From assembly GCA_015179045.1 (NCBI GenBank), contig WHUZ01000078.1:1-64000 (forward strand): DNA of 64,000 bases, read 5' to 3'. The translations under genes and the position numbers were made by a program. Of this stretch, positions 22,661 through 34,612 are shown piece after piece (positions within the stretch are counted from its first letter, which is position 1; every line of letters starts with the position of its first letter). Under the pieces are notes generated by a model. That model searched no databases. It was not told where the DNA came from and saw only the letters and a program-made list of their open reading frames with translations. Source of the stretch: Kalaharituber pfeilii. Its lineage: Eukaryota; Ascomycota; Pezizomycetes; Pezizales; Pezizaceae.

Positions 22661-25600
22661 AAACGAACGGATGCTCCGTATGTTTGTCTTGGGACATCTG
22701 CTCCGTTGACAGCCCACACGTGTGGTCTGTCAACTCGAGTGGACTTTCCTTATGCGGTGCTTTTCCCTGACTCGAGTGGAGATGCAGGGATGCGGGACCA
22801 ATAAAGTGGAGTCGACTCGAAGGTATCCAATATCCATAATTAGAGAAATTCGAGAAACGACAGTTACGCCAATACTTTGCCGGAACGTTGCTGCTCAACA
22901 AATTATTGGATTCGATCTCCGAAAAGGGGTTGGCTAGATCATGAAGTTAATCTACCTAGTCATATTAGTGTGGGATGGAGAATGAGCTATATTGGGAGAT
23001 ACTTATTGGATAGGCGTTGAACCGGCAGCTACCCTCTTTCTTTCAGCTCGTCATGAACCGATTATGTACCTTGTCCGAGAATATAGCTTCCAAGCGCCGC
23101 CAAGAAGGAAGCTCTACCCAGAACTCACCCTTGCGCATCTTGCATTGATACATAAATCCTTGGGTACCCGCATACTGATGCAAGATGACCACAAACCTAC
23201 CTACACCTACGTGTTGAAATTAAACTCGCGCCAGGTGGATGTAAACAAGCTGCAGGTACGCGTGTGAGCTGTTGAGCTCCGAGCTCCGAGCTCTTATCGA
23301 TAGACGCGTATCTGATCAGGTGAGGCGGATGGAACCAACGGGGAAAGAAACAAAGTATTATCCTCGCTCTTTAGAGTTGTTCATTGAGGCTGCGGTGTCC
23401 GGATTTACATACCTGCTTATAAACAATGATAGCTGACTTACGTCCTCGTTCATCTCTGGATCCGCATGACCAATTCTGAAATTAAGCTCGCGCCGGTGGA
23501 TGCAAAGAAGCTGCAGGTACACGGCGAGCTGTGAGCTGCGAGCTGCAAATTGCTTGTGAGCTCTGAGCTCGATCGATAAATGGAGTATCTACATTAACTG
23601 GTTGAACAAACGGAGAAAAGGTATTAACCTCCTGCCATTAGCGTTGTTTGTTGAGCTTGAGGTCCCGAATTTACCTGCTAATGAAGGAGTTAGGGAAACG
23701 AACCACGTTCAGATGACATGGCTAGCTACCCAAGACAAACCATCCACATGTTCATCCTACGTACGGAACGAACTGATGAGGGTGATAGGTGATACCCACC
23801 CAAGTGGATGAGTTGTTTGGGAAACAGTGGACCCGTCCAGAACAAACCCAGGATAATCGATATCACTGTTGTAATTAGATGCTGCATGGAATAATGAACC
23901 TTGTAAGTCAACCAGCAGATAGTTATGCGCCGAATCATAACATTATCCAGTGACGGAGACGGCCATTGTTCTGACCGGGATTAGATTAGGTTATCGCCAG
24001 CGATGCATCTTGTATGTGCATGCAATGTATGTCACCAGCCAACCAACCTCAATGCGGAATCCATCTGGTGGGTTGAGATCCACTGAAGCGAGGGGTGCGG
24101 GTAGCTGCTGGAGTGGAGAAGGTTTGCATAACATGCACCGAATAATACCCCGAATGTCCTAGATACCGACAATATTTCCGTCAGTTAAGGAATCGTTCGC
24201 ACGGCGGGGAGTTATAGTTCTTGCGGGTGACAGCAGTGCTGTATGGTGACGATGTACGGAGCTGATGGAAATCGGGTAAAGGGCTAATTTATGTTTTGAA
24301 CAGAGGGAGGATATTTGGGACAGCGCTTAAGCGCTAAAGCTAAGCCGGAAAAAGCGAATGGGGTGGACGAATTCCAGGAACCAATCTTTTGTGTCGGGAT
24401 AATATTCTATGGTCTTACCCTCCGTTTCTCTTCCTTTTTTGCGCCATCAAAGCAGGTTGGCATTTGCAATAATTATGTGGAGCGGACGGAGGAGCAGGAG
24501 GAAGGGGAATGGGGGGTGCGCAGAACTGTGAAGCTATACTTCGGTTAAAGGTGTCATTTTCTTTCCTAGTGAATGTGTTTTGTCCCTATTTTTTGTTCCC
24601 TGCTGCTGTGTTGGTTGTATTTCCTTAAGCTCCTTGGTTTTTTGTTTGTATATGTCACGTTAGCAAGATCAATAAAGAAATGCATTATCTTGTTGTTCCA
24701 CATTTGGATACCCTTTGCACCGCTCATCTCCCTCATGTGGACTTATAGCTATAGCTCGTGCGGATACTGACGCCAACCGGTTGATGTGTAGGTATCACGA
24801 GATTATGCGCGCAGGAGGTCGGGATATTTGTCGGCTAACTTATGCAGGGGATTGACTTTCCGCCGCTCGCAACTATACCAACGAATCGCAGATGCGATGT
24901 AACTGCCACCTTTGAAGAATAACGAATCTTGCGCGGAAGGTTCCAGCAAAATTGCTTTTTCCTTGAGGAGTTTGATATATTCAAACTCTGGTACCAATTA
25001 ATGTTCCCTCAACGTAGTGAACACTAACCCTCCCATGCTTTCCGCGGATGGAAGTCTGTTCTCCAAAAGATATTCAATGCAAAATTCACCAACAACCTCC
25101 ACCCCACCCACCACCTCATGTGACGTATCATCTAGGATTCCACAAGCGACCGGCTGCTATCTTTGCATTTCGATTTAGTGGTAGTGGGGTGAGGGAGGGG
25201 GCTACCGTTAAATTTGTGACCTATTAATTCTAGGCGGGAATGGAAGGGGGATTTGATTCGCGGATTTGGAGGTGCGGGTATCCGAAATTGGAACAGGAGG
25301 GTTGACACAGATGCAGCTCGGCGCATACAGTATGTTCTGGTTTGCCTAAGATGCATGAGCAGGATAGGGATGAAAGGTCGAGGATAGGAGAGGGTCGCTG
25401 GTCGAGGTCCAACCGGGTGAGTCAGGTGCGTGAAGAACTGAACGGCTGTCTCGTTCCACGTGGGGGAATTCCTCTGCTGAAACGTGACATTCTAGGGTCA
25501 ATGCCGGATTCTATACAAATGCACTGCAGGAAGAATAGGCAGCTCACGTGACTGGAGACAGGATGAGCTCGAAAATTGGATGTGTCCATGAATTGAAGCT

Positions 25601-26328
25601 CCTTTGGTTGGCTTAGCGGGCATCAGTAACAATGGAAGCACCCAATGCCTCGACAATATGGCTGAATGTCCGTGAAGATAGGGAACGCTATAGCGTTTTT
25701 GGGTGGTTTTTGGTCACATAGGCCAGCATACTTGCTACCAGCCTATGACAGGGAAACGCTATAACGTTTGATATGGCCAAATATTTGGAGTATAACGGCA
25801 CCCACCACTTTTGTATATCGAGAAATACGAGCTCACTCGATCTAGACCTAATTTCTGGAAGGAATGTCTGTTAGCATAGCCACCGTTAATCGATCAACAT
25901 ATCAAGTTTTTTTGTTTTGCAAAGGGATACTATGACTGAACCGGAAATGCAAGCAGCCTGTCACTTCTTTTTGCAAAGATTCCTCCTCGCAAAGATTCTT
26001 CCTGGCTAAAGAACCTTATTGGGTATAGTTGTACTGAGCTTTGAAACGGAGTAATGTGGCACCTGTTTTTCAGGGTAACGGCATCTCCTAATGCTAGCCC
26101 TTGGAGCTATAGAGCTAACTAGGTGACGATGCTAGGTAGTAGAGCGAATATGCTCATGATGGAAATAAATACTCCAATTAAAAGACCGGTTTCTTAATCG
26201 CGGTTGACCATGAGAGAGACCTAGATATAGCAATTGGTCAGCTGAATATTCAGCAACATCGGTTTACAACACATAGTCACCAAATTTCTAAATTCAGACT
26301 TCAATCTCTATCAGCAGCTCAGCAACTT
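22661..26328. other. Spacer, no gene seen; includes a 262-bp tandem duplication
   Basis: Two diverged copies lie head to tail at about 23213-23474 and 23475-23736, each with GAAATTAA-CTCGCGCC, then GTGGATG, a cluster of GAGCTC/GAGCTG words and CTGCAGGTAC. At 25684-25697 there is a perfect 14-bp palindrome AACGCTATAGCGTT with a near copy at 25755-25768. The rest shows no supported feature. Confidence 0.5.
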
Positions 26329-27768
26329 CTATACCTCACCTGCCCCTTCCTCTTTCTTCATCTCGACCACAGCAAACCTCACAATGAGACCAAAATGGTC
26401 GCTCAACCACACCCTCTCCTCCTCTTCCTCCTCACCGTCGCTGTCTCCCTCCTCCGCCTCCTTAATCTCGACATACACATTAACCCCCACTCTCTCCAAT
26501 GGCTCGGGATCCTCCTTTACCACCTCCAATCCCACCTCGGCTGCTTTATTCACACAGTACATAATTTTATCCATCCTCCTCGGATAAAACTGCGTTTTCC
26601 CGCTCTGGTATCCCCAGGTATGGCACGCCTCCTTACCCCACGCGTTCGGCGGGCCAATGTTCTCGGTGCGCTTTGTCTTATTCCTGACGTTCTGTGAATC
26701 GAGTTCTAGGGCTTTCTCGTCGCCAACGATATCAACCCAGACATCACGGAGAGCGATGTCATTGTGCTTATGGAGGGTAAAGTCGGGGGTCTGGATTGCG
26801 TTCATGTCTCCAGCTACGATGCCCGCGGAGACACCGGGCGCTTTGAGTAGGGACGCTGCTAGTGCGAGTTGGGCAGGGCGCACTTTGGTACCGTGGCCAG
26901 CAAGGGACTCAAGGTGGACGTTGCAGATGCGGAGGACCCCACCGGAGGAGAGAAGGTCGACGCCGAGGATGTCACGGTCAAAAATGGTGTGTGGAGCCCG
27001 GATGCGGAAGCATCCTCGCACGTGCTCTTCAGATGAGGATTGAGCGGTTGCAATGGAGAGGTTCTTGGAAACGAGCGTCACGGTCCCACAACCGCCTGGG
27101 AACCCTGTGTCCACCAAGACAAACTTGCGCTGTACCCACTCGTGTTCCAAAATAGCAGCCATTGCACCCTGTTCCTTGCTTCCCTGATTGATAAAACGGA
27201 CTTTGCCGCCGTTCGGCTCAGGGTCGTAGACCTCTTGGAGGAGGATCATGGTCCCAGTGGAGGAGGTGTTTGGTGGGGTGTTGAGACGCTCGCGGAGATG
27301 GGACAAGATGCTAAGGCAACGGGTGCGCGTGTAGGGGGAGCCAAAGTCAATATTCCATGTGATGAGTGTGATGGTGTCATTGGGGACGTGGGGCCGGGGG
27401 GGAGAGGCTGCTCCGGGGGTAGAGGAGAGATTATCGGACGCTGAGGAGAGAGGGACCCAGGAAGAGGTCGTCGCCGAAAAGATATACGGTCCATTTGTGA
27501 ATTTGGGATGATCTTTGGGTCGTGCTGGCGCTACGGAAGCAGCTGTTGTGGTACAAGTGGAGGGCCCAGGCTCCATTGAAACCACGCGAAGGGGCGGAGG
27601 AGAGGGTGGGACTGCCTGAGACATGTCGTTGTGAGTGAACGTGAAGAGCCTTTTGATTATTGTACTAACCCGGATACGCATGAACTCAGGCTCTATTCCC
27701 TCGTGGTGCAACAAATCTCGAGCGATGGAGGCAAATTCCCTGATTCCAGAAAATTTTTCTTTAGTCAC
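26329..27768 (-). CDS. TDP2-like endonuclease/exonuclease/phosphatase family protein
   Basis: 479 residues if read without splicing. The four hallmark motifs of tyrosyl-DNA phosphodiesterase 2-type enzymes are in order: ITWNID (136-141), LLQEV (176-180), GDMN (320-323) and SDHFGL (456-461). N-V-H-L-E-S at 283-288 and R-R-M-D-K-I at 397-402 fit the metal-dependent EEP fold. Such enzymes release topoisomerase 2 adducts from 5' DNA ends in the nucleus, and that role here is inferred from the motifs. Residues about 50-130 are a Pro/Ser-rich linker. The N-terminus is uncertain: 27670-27617 could be a 54-nt intron (GTTAGT...CTCAG) without changing the frame, or translation may begin at the ATG near residue 49. 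Acidic run E-E-E-E-E before the last motif. Intact. Confidence 0.85.
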   Translation of the reverse strand: MTKEKFSGIREFASIARDLLHHEGIEPEFMRIRVSTIIKRLFTFTHNDMSQAVPPSPPPLRVVSMEPGPSTCTTTAASVAPARPKDHPKFTNGPYIFSATTSSWVPLSSASDNLSSTPGAASPPRPHVPNDTITLITWNIDFGSPYTRTRCLSILSHLRERLNTPPNTSSTGTMILLQEVYDPEPNGGKVRFINQGSKEQGAMAAILEHEWVQRKFVLVDTGFPGGCGTVTLVSKNLSIATAQSSSEEHVRGCFRIRAPHTIFDRDILGVDLLSSGGVLRICNVHLESLAGHGTKVRPAQLALAASLLKAPGVSAGIVAGDMNAIQTPDFTLHKHNDIALRDVWVDIVGDEKALELDSQNVRNKTKRTENIGPPNAWGKEACHTWGYQSGKTQFYPRRMDKIMYCVNKAAEVGLEVVKEDPEPLERVGVNVYVEIKEAEEGDSDGEEEEEERVWLSDHFGLIVRFAVVEMKKEEGAGEV

Positions 27769-29534
27769 GGAGAGTTTGACAGGTGGCGGTTTCGCTTAAA
27801 CCCCAGCGAAGCGGGAACGTGGAGGGATAAATAATCCGTGGCTGCAAGGGCGGCAAGGGCGGTTTGACACTGCGGCTTAGGTTGGAAACAAACAGGGGTT
27901 AGCTGTTCTGTCGTAAGTTTTGCAAATCCTTGACGAAAGAATGTCACAGTTTGCACAAGGATCGATTTCGGAAGGGGCAAAGGGTGTGGAGGGAGGAGGG
28001 GCAGAGATAGCGCCTAACTGGATGGGGAAGAGAAAGACTGGTTTGTGCATCGTAGCTGGAGACGGGGGGCATGGTTGATCACGCGACCCTGTGATGGCTA
28101 GGAAACTGGTTTGGAAAGAAAAATGGGAAAAAAAGAAAAAAAAAGAAAGGAAGGTAAAAAAGAAAAAAAAAAAAAAAAAAAAAAAAGAAGAAGAATGAAT
28201 GAATGAAAGAATTTGCACCTACCCACTAAGGAGGACGGGAGGGAGAGACGGCGGATGGTGAAGGGACACGGGGAAGAGAAGGAGGGGGGTTAACACTTAG
28301 CTGAGGCTTCCGATCCTCTAGAATTTGAACTCACGTTTGATTGGAAGACTGGATGTCCCTAGGATCGGAGGCTCAGTGAGTTGACGCACATGAATCAAGG
28401 ATTTTAGAGGAAGCGTGTCATCGGCATGATCAAAACAGCCCACTCTGGAGCCGCTACCACTGCCGTGGATGTGCTGCTACGGGGGTTGGGCAGCAGTTTT
28501 GACTTGACATGCGTTTCGCACACGCAGGCAAGATGGTGGACACAAAGGGAAGGAAGGTATGGAGGAAGTAGAGGACGAGGGGCAGGGCGAGGAGGGGAGG
28601 GGGAACTTGCAGATGACGGATGCAGTGGGAGGGAGGGTGAGTGAGTAGCAAGAGAATACGTGGAGAGGGGGCTTGTGAGGTGGTGTGTGAAGAGGGGAGA
28701 CGGTGGAGTAGAGAGGAGAGGAATGAGTTTTGGGAACGGAGGGGGAACATACTTTCTCACGGAAGGCAGGATGAAAAAAGAAAAAGCCGTTGAAAAAGGG
28801 CCGTCCCAACAATTGCTATCGAGAGGCACGTGGTATTTGTGCGGCGACTTTCATTTCTCAAACCTGAACCACGAGCAGATCAATTGTTGAAGCTAGAAGG
28901 AAAGTTGATAATTTGTTGATGGAAGTGGAATGGAATTAGGGTGGGTAGGAAGAGGATGGAAGATGATGGAAGGAATGGTGAACACGGGGACTCAAAGGAC
29001 GGCACGGGGCAAAGACTAACTCAATAAGCTCGGGAGACCAACAGTCTGGGATTCGAATCTCGTACTAATGATGTGGGCCAAGCACCAGCAAAACGAATAG
29101 GACAATTTATGAAGATTAGCATTTGGGACGGCGATGTCATTTATCTAAAGACTACAGTGGCAGGATTAGATGGCGGACAATTAACCTGTCGGTGGTTTTG
29201 CCCTTGGTTGAAAGTTTGAGGATTCGTCGACAGGTCGTGACGACAGGATACACTGCAAGACACAGTTTTGTACCTCCCCAGGGCTAGGTGAAAAAGTTTC
29301 CTCGGTATCAATTGAACGAGGAATCGTTCGGGTTGGCTAACTACGTTCCGCATGGTACTCGAGGCATTCTTCCCTAAACGGTTTTGCCTCTGCGAGGTAT
29401 AACGGGCTTTCTAGGTGCTCCAATGAGGGGGATGATCAATGGATTTTGGGGTCCTGAATGGATAGGCAATATTTATTCTTGATTCTAGGCACCAGCGACA
29501 ACGAGACGCGACGAAGGTCTTCGCTAAGGAGGTG
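27769..29534. other. Gene-free spacer with low-complexity tracts
   Basis: Includes a purine-rich A-tract (28128-28185) and a G/A-rich strand (28520-28790). A tRNA T-loop-like motif GATTCGAATCTCG occurs near 29051 without a full tRNA fold. Long frames on the pyrimidine-rich strand are compositional. Confidence 0.45.
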
Positions 29535-29734
29535 TGAAGATTTGGGAATGGAGTGGGGTTGCTGCACTCAACGACGTGCACATTTTGCGTGTGGGGCGCT
29601 TTGCAACTTTATGGAGGTTGCCTTGCCCCGAACTTTTCCTACACGTTTCTTCCTCACAAAGTACGAACCACACCGAGCAGAGGTTTCCTGAAAAACTATG
29701 CTGGGTTCACAACATTCTCGAACCGGAGTCAATC

Positions 29735-29992
29735 ATGAGAATTGAAGGAGAAAAGATAGCATTACTTCCGAAGAAGGGAGAACCTGCTCTTATTTACTTG
29801 ACAAACCATGTGGAAGCATGGGTAGACGGGTCAAATAACGAAATTCCTCACAATGTTATTGCTGTTGTTGAAAACTCTGACTTTGCATTACGGTCCATAG
29901 CCAACCTCTTCGGCAAAACCCTGTGTATCTCTACCGCCAGCAAAACATTCAAAGCCATAGAAGAAGAAATATCACCGCGAACAGGGGTGTAA
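29735..29992 (+). CDS. Hypothetical protein, 85 aa
   Basis: The frame is open further upstream (from 29534), but the ATG at 29735 begins the part with protein-like composition: short beta-like stretches (K-I-A-L-L-P, A-L-I-Y-L-T) and a C-terminal helix ending E-E-E-I-S. No domain or paralogue was recognised. Its 3' end abuts a non-LTR ORF1 fragment, so it may be a fragment of a retroelement or a small gene disrupted by it. Confidence 0.25.
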   Translation: MRIEGEKIALLPKKGEPALIYLTNHVEAWVDGSNNEIPHNVIAVVENSDFALRSIANLFGKTLCISTASKTFKAIEEEISPRTGV

Positions 29993-30000
29993 ACTGAACA

Positions 30001-30745
30001 AGAGCCAAATCACACTCATTGAAGTGTCGGCACATCTGCACCCCTACACAAAAGAAAGCTGACATCCCCTCAACCCCACCAGCGAGAAACTTGAGAGAAT
30101 CCGTCCTTTCTCAGGCAAAAGAGGCTGAAAGGGGCTCTTCCAAGCCCCGGAAACAGAATAAATCTTCCCTGCCACACGCTGGTAGCATGTATGTGGGGTT
30201 ACGTGACCAAAAAAAAAAAAAAGAATAAATCCGAAGCGGCAAACGAAACCCAGCTCACAACACCCCCTCCGGAGTGTCTTGCAACCAGACTGCTCCTAAC
30301 ACCATCTCCGAAACTCAGCCATGGAACAGGTGCTCCCACAGTATGGCCGTGCAATTGTGGTACATTGTATAGCAGTTGCGAAGAAGCTTAGGAAAGTAAG
30401 AGATTGGGTGGAGTGGGTGAAACCATGGATGGGTAAAATAGTTGTGGGAAAGTTACTGCTGAAGCAAGTTGAAGGGAAAGAATGGTACCCTTCGTGTCTG
30501 TATGAGTGCGGCAGAGGAAATTCAAACGTGGACAAAAAGGGAAGGGGCATGGAGGTAGAGGAGATGAAAATAATTGCTTGAGTTTCCTTTCGGAGGATTT
30601 GGCTTGCTGCTTTTCTTTCTCTTGCTTCTTCGGGATATTGGTGTATGTACTTAATGCGATTGATGCGAAGGCCGTCTCCGGGCAATAAGACTTCGGTCCA
30701 GCGACCCTCCCATGGTGAGCAGCGATAAGCGCAGTTCACAATTAT
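30001..30745 (+). pseudogene. Decayed non-LTR ORF1 fragment with nested tail insertion
   Basis: A Pro/Lys/Ser-rich linker (30055-30290) is followed by a block matching the ORF1 C-terminal domain at 4526-5488: AIVVH-I, KKLRKVRDWVEW, KPWMGKIV (30348-30460). The frame then breaks. A degenerate tail B relic (CTTCGGTCCAGCGACC..., 30690-30745) closes it without a poly-A. A 57-bp tail insert (30165-30221) interrupts it. Confidence 0.6.
30165..30221 (+). mobile_element. Minimal tail B insertion (57 bp)
   Basis: CCCTGCC...GTGGGGTTACGTGACC and a poly-A run are flanked by the 10-bp duplication AGAATAAATC (30155-30164, 30222-30231). It contains no coding sequence, so only the 3' end was copied. Confidence 0.7.
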
Positions 30746-31466
30746 GGTAGAGAGTAATGTCAGGATAATCTCGCAAAAATGCAAGATTGGCAAAAAAAAA
30801 TATGCAGTATTAGAATTTATAACTTAAACAAGTAATTTTTAAAAATAGCTAGGTAATGCCCGCAGGTGGCTTGAAACTAGGGCACAGACTATGTCTTGGT
30901 GATTACCACTTGTCCGTACTTGTCTAGCCTTAGTTAAAATGCATGGGTATTGTGGGTGCTACCATTACAAAAAAATCTTTCTGCACTTTCCTCCATATGC
31001 GTTGCCGTACTACTGGCAGATCAAGTGAAAGCACTCTCAGACAAGCGGAGGCTACCGGTATCTTGGGGCAATTCCATGGCCAGCTCGGACTCAAACTGAG
31101 GCCCAGGCTGAGACCAGGCGGTCATAAGTGGGAAAAACGGCCAGTGTGCGTACAGGCAGAAAGTGCCTGTCCCGAGAGGTTTTGAATCAGAACAGGGTTT
31201 GAAACGGTAGAAGAGAGGTTTGAAGGCTTGCAAATACTAGAGACTGAAGAAATGTCAGCGGGATATTACAGAATCCATGCCATCACCCAGTCAATACGTG
31301 TACCTACAGGCTTTTCCTATTTCAATATGTGCCCGTCCTATACGTATCTAGATATCTTCTCCTTACAATTACGTATATTTTCTTACTTCGTGCTAATATG
31401 CTTTTCTTGGGGTTGTCTCTACAGCCCGTATATGGAGTGCTTTGTTTTTTTGTTTTTTTTAAATTG

Positions 31467-31535
31467 CCCTGCCATGGCGAACAGCTGCAAGCGGGGTTAG
31501 GTACGTGAAAAAAAAAAAAAAAAAAAAAAAAAAAA
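31467..31535 (+). mobile_element. Tail B insertion
   Basis: CCCTGCCATGGCGAACAGCT followed by GCAAGCGGGGTTAG, GTACGTG and about 28 A residues. The 5' extent is unclear because upstream is T-rich (31440-31460). No confident target duplication. Confidence 0.6.
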
Positions 31536-31647
31536 CAACCTACGACGTCGTTTCCTCTTCGTCCCCGCGCCACCTGCATTCTGGGCCATCCAACTTGCCT
31601 AACTTGTGGCCCCACGCTCGCAGGCCTTTGCCCCCCAGCAGTCCAGC

Positions 31648-32027
31648 CAGTGTTCCCAACGGGCCGGCCAGGCCAGGCCATTCAAGCCATTCAGGCCATT
31701 CAGGCGGTCCAGGCCATTCAGGCGGTCCAGGCCATTCAGACTGCAGTGTGAGTTAAGTTATACAGTAGCTAGCTATATACAAAACGTACTCTAAATTCTA
31801 CGTATATCTCATTCTCTAATGTTTAGGATTTTGCTTGCTGATTTTACACCGCCAGTATCGCTTTCCATTAACCATGCACAGCTTCACCATAGTGTCAAAT
31901 CCAACTTTGTCGCACCAGATTTTTGTAACCCAAATTCCAGAAGACTCGATATCGGCATCAGATTGGACTGCAGGGAATCTTCGATGCAAGATCAAAATTT
32001 GAACTGCACTATGAAGAATATTAAAGG
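31648..32027 (+). mobile_element. hAT-like MITE, truncated copy with minisatellite
   Basis: Starts with CAGTGTTCCCAACGGGCCGG, the terminus of the intact copy at 40580-41259. It passes through a GGCCATTCAGGC minisatellite (31672-31740) and follows the same sequence up to AATATTAAAGG. The right end is missing. Confidence 0.65.
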
Positions 32028-32742
32028 GTGGCAAGCTCGCATGTACCCGAGTACAACTTCATGTATATCGAAGACATGGTTGCTACCCACTCACAGCTTT
32101 TCCCTTTCGCCTCTGCTGTCGCGGAATCATTTACTAGTTACCACTTGATAGCTAGGACACGTGGTCTTTCAACAAAGCCAACTGCTACTACCTCCAAAAT
32201 TGGCCATACCTCCAGTAAGTCTACCAATAATACAGACCATTTATTATGTACTCGTGTTGTTGCTGCGTCCTACCATAGTAAATGGCCGAATAATAGTAAA
32301 AAAAAGCTGTTACCGCAATTTTGTAAATACTTGGCTAAACAGCTTTAATAGTACATAGGGCTCTTGAAAACTGTTCTGGCATATATTTTTGGCTTATTCA
32401 ATACCTTGCCATGCCTACTCTCACTCAGCATTACCTAACATTTAGCATTACCTATCATCTCGGTCTTATTCTTCTTAGCAATACCTTAAAAACGCTGTAA
32501 ACAGGGGTTGAGTGGCTCAAGGGACTGATAGGAAACACAGACAAAGAACACGGCACGGAAACACTGAGACACAGGAATCACAGACCTAGCATTCGCTGAG
32601 GTTGTTCTAGTTCAAAAAAAATGGAGCAGAAGAGCCTCTCAAAGAGTCCCCCCAGAACACTAACTAATTTCATGAGAACGTCATATGCAAACGGGAATCA
32701 GTGTTTGTACCCATGCCGTTTGCAGTTTGCTCCATGGATACC

Positions 32743-32799
32743 TTTTTTTTTTTTTGTGTTTCACGTGACCCCGCATGCAGCTGTTCGCCATGGCAGGGC
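32743..32799 (-). mobile_element. Minimal tail B insertion, reverse
   Basis: A poly-T run then TTTCACGTGACCCCGCATGC and GCTGTTCGCCATGGCAGGGC, i.e. tail B reversed. Candidate 9-bp duplication ATGGATACC/ATGCATACC (32734-32742, 32800-32808; one mismatch). Confidence 0.6.
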
Positions 32800-32869
32800 A
32801 TGCATACCATTTCATGTATTCCTCCGTTTACTCTATGCAGCTATCCCCCTGCAACAACCTATCCCCAAT

Positions 32870-33284
32870 ACCGACCACTACAGGAACTGGATAACCGCCG
32901 ACTGGTATCAACCCTGGCAGGTATTCTTGGAAACAAAGGACTACAAGAGTGGAGGTACGGGATAGGGAAGGCGGACTCTCCCGAGTGCAGATGGTGCGGG
33001 AAGGCTCCAGACAACTTCGCGCATATAACGACTAATTACAAACCGTGGTTGGACAGAATGCCAAAGGGGCGGAGGGACTGAGACAGCCAAAAGGAGGTGG
33101 GACAGAAGTGATCAAAGCCTTACTATGGGCAGGGGAAGAGTGACGGGATTTCTTTAGCGGGGTTTGAAGGGTTGGATTTATCAATTTCAATAATTTCTTA
33201 TCTCATCTGAATGTCCATAGCTAGTATATCCTCGCCATAGCCTTACAGGCGGCATGCGAGTAATGAAATAAATAAAAAAAAAAC
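32870..33284 (+). mobile_element. 5'-truncated non-LTR element with tail A
   Basis: A 415-bp insert is flanked by CCTATCCCCAAT (32858-32869, 33285-33296). It begins mid-ORF2 (RPLQELDNRRLVSTLAGI, then C-R-W-C-G-K), has a frame break near 33080, and ends in tail A (33231-33262) plus an A-rich end. A typical 5'-truncated, target-primed copy. Confidence 0.8.
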
Positions 33285-33296
33285 CCTATCCCCAAT

Positions 33297-34612
33297 GCAT
33301 ATCTTTTTATAGATATGATATTCCTGTACTTCATTGAAGTACTCCAATTACTGAAGAGCAGTACGCTTTTATTAATGATGTATTACATTGTCTTCAAGAC
33401 TATGCATTAGTTACTGGATTTGTAGTTGTGGTTTATGAAAATGAACGGATTCCTCTTTAGCTTCTCCATCCACACTAGCAAATCAAAGATCCAGTAGCAC
33501 CCATAAAATACTACATCAGAGAGGGAGAGTATGCCTCGGAAGCTATTGGTTCTGCCACCTTTGCTTTCTTCATTTTTGCCAATAGACTTGAGGTTACAAC
33601 CCTCGAAAGTCTCTTGTTCACACCAAATAAGCTGAGTGAGTATAAACTCTCATTTTTCGATTTGATTAGTTATAGAGAGCTAGGAGGGATGGAAATAGGA
33701 AAGTGCGCTTTCAGTCACGTAGCTCTCAAGCCCAGCAACCGAATGAGCCGAATGAGTTTCAGTCACGTAGTTCGCAAGCTCAGTGACCTTCAAGGGTCTC
33801 TTATTCGTAGCAGCTCACAATCTACCCTGTATTTGGTTTCCAGGTTTCTTCACTTGGTTAGCTCTAACTCCTATCTACCTTCACCATCTAGGTCTTTCTA
33901 GAACCGCCAAAGTCTATGAGAGAGAAAAGTGGTCTAGTGGGAAGAAAGAGTAAATAGCTGAAATGATCGTGTTTCTATCAGATTCACTTTCTTCAACCTT
34001 GTAATAATGATGATGATCTCTCCTGAGGCCTCTCCTTCTCTCCTCAAGAAATACCCTTACCTTCTCAGTACCCCATCTCCTTTTAGTAGTTACATCCTCC
34101 TCCGGCCTTCACCCACTGTAGCACTTGAAATGCCAAGATTCCCCACTGTACCTGACAGTTGCGGGATAGGTTTGTGACAGCACTTAACAGTAGTTCATAA
34201 CTCATGGTAAATTATGTCATTCAACTCTGGTAGCCTTCAGACTATACTAGTTCGAGGCTAAACTATACTAGCCTCGAACTAGACGTTGGTACTAGTAGGT
34301 ACTCAGGGTCTTGGCAGATATATTGCAAAGATTGATTACATAACACATATGCCAAGACGCTTCCGATAGCAACATATGAACAAACGACTGGTCCGAGGCT
34401 AAGACTATACTAGTAAGTACTAACTAGTTGGGCTTGGCTTGCTAACAGTCTGAAAGCGTTTGCTGGGCGTTTGCAGTAGGTTGGAGACTGATCCACCCAT
34501 TTTCTATTTGACTCCGAACCTATGTCTCGCACCTTACCTACTATTCTCCCATGCTTCAAAAGAATAGTCTCCTCTTTCCCTCTCTGTATGATCTTTTAAC
34601 GAAAATACAAAC
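33297..34612. other. Gene-free spacer with a decayed coding patch
   Basis: 33345-33461 reads EEQYAFINDVLHCLQD... and then a stop. A second patch in the same frame (about 33505-33660) looks like degraded coding sequence. The family is not certain (a weak resemblance to the N-terminal region of MULE/FAR1-type transposases). The remainder up to the gene at 34613 shows only short ACTAGT-rich repeats (34245-34430). Confidence 0.35.

Noticed and set aside
21430..23740. CRISPR-like array
   Set aside because: Repeats are long, diverged and not separated by unique spacers of constant length; the genome is eukaryotic.
28404..28829. Serine/proline-rich frames on the minus strand
   Set aside because: Composition of a CT-rich strand; overlapping frames on all three phases show the same bias.
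29010..29085. Possible tRNA gene (GATTCGAATCTCG box B-like motif)
   Set aside because: No acceptor stem, anticodon arm or A box in proper spacing could be drawn; at most a tRNA-derived relic.
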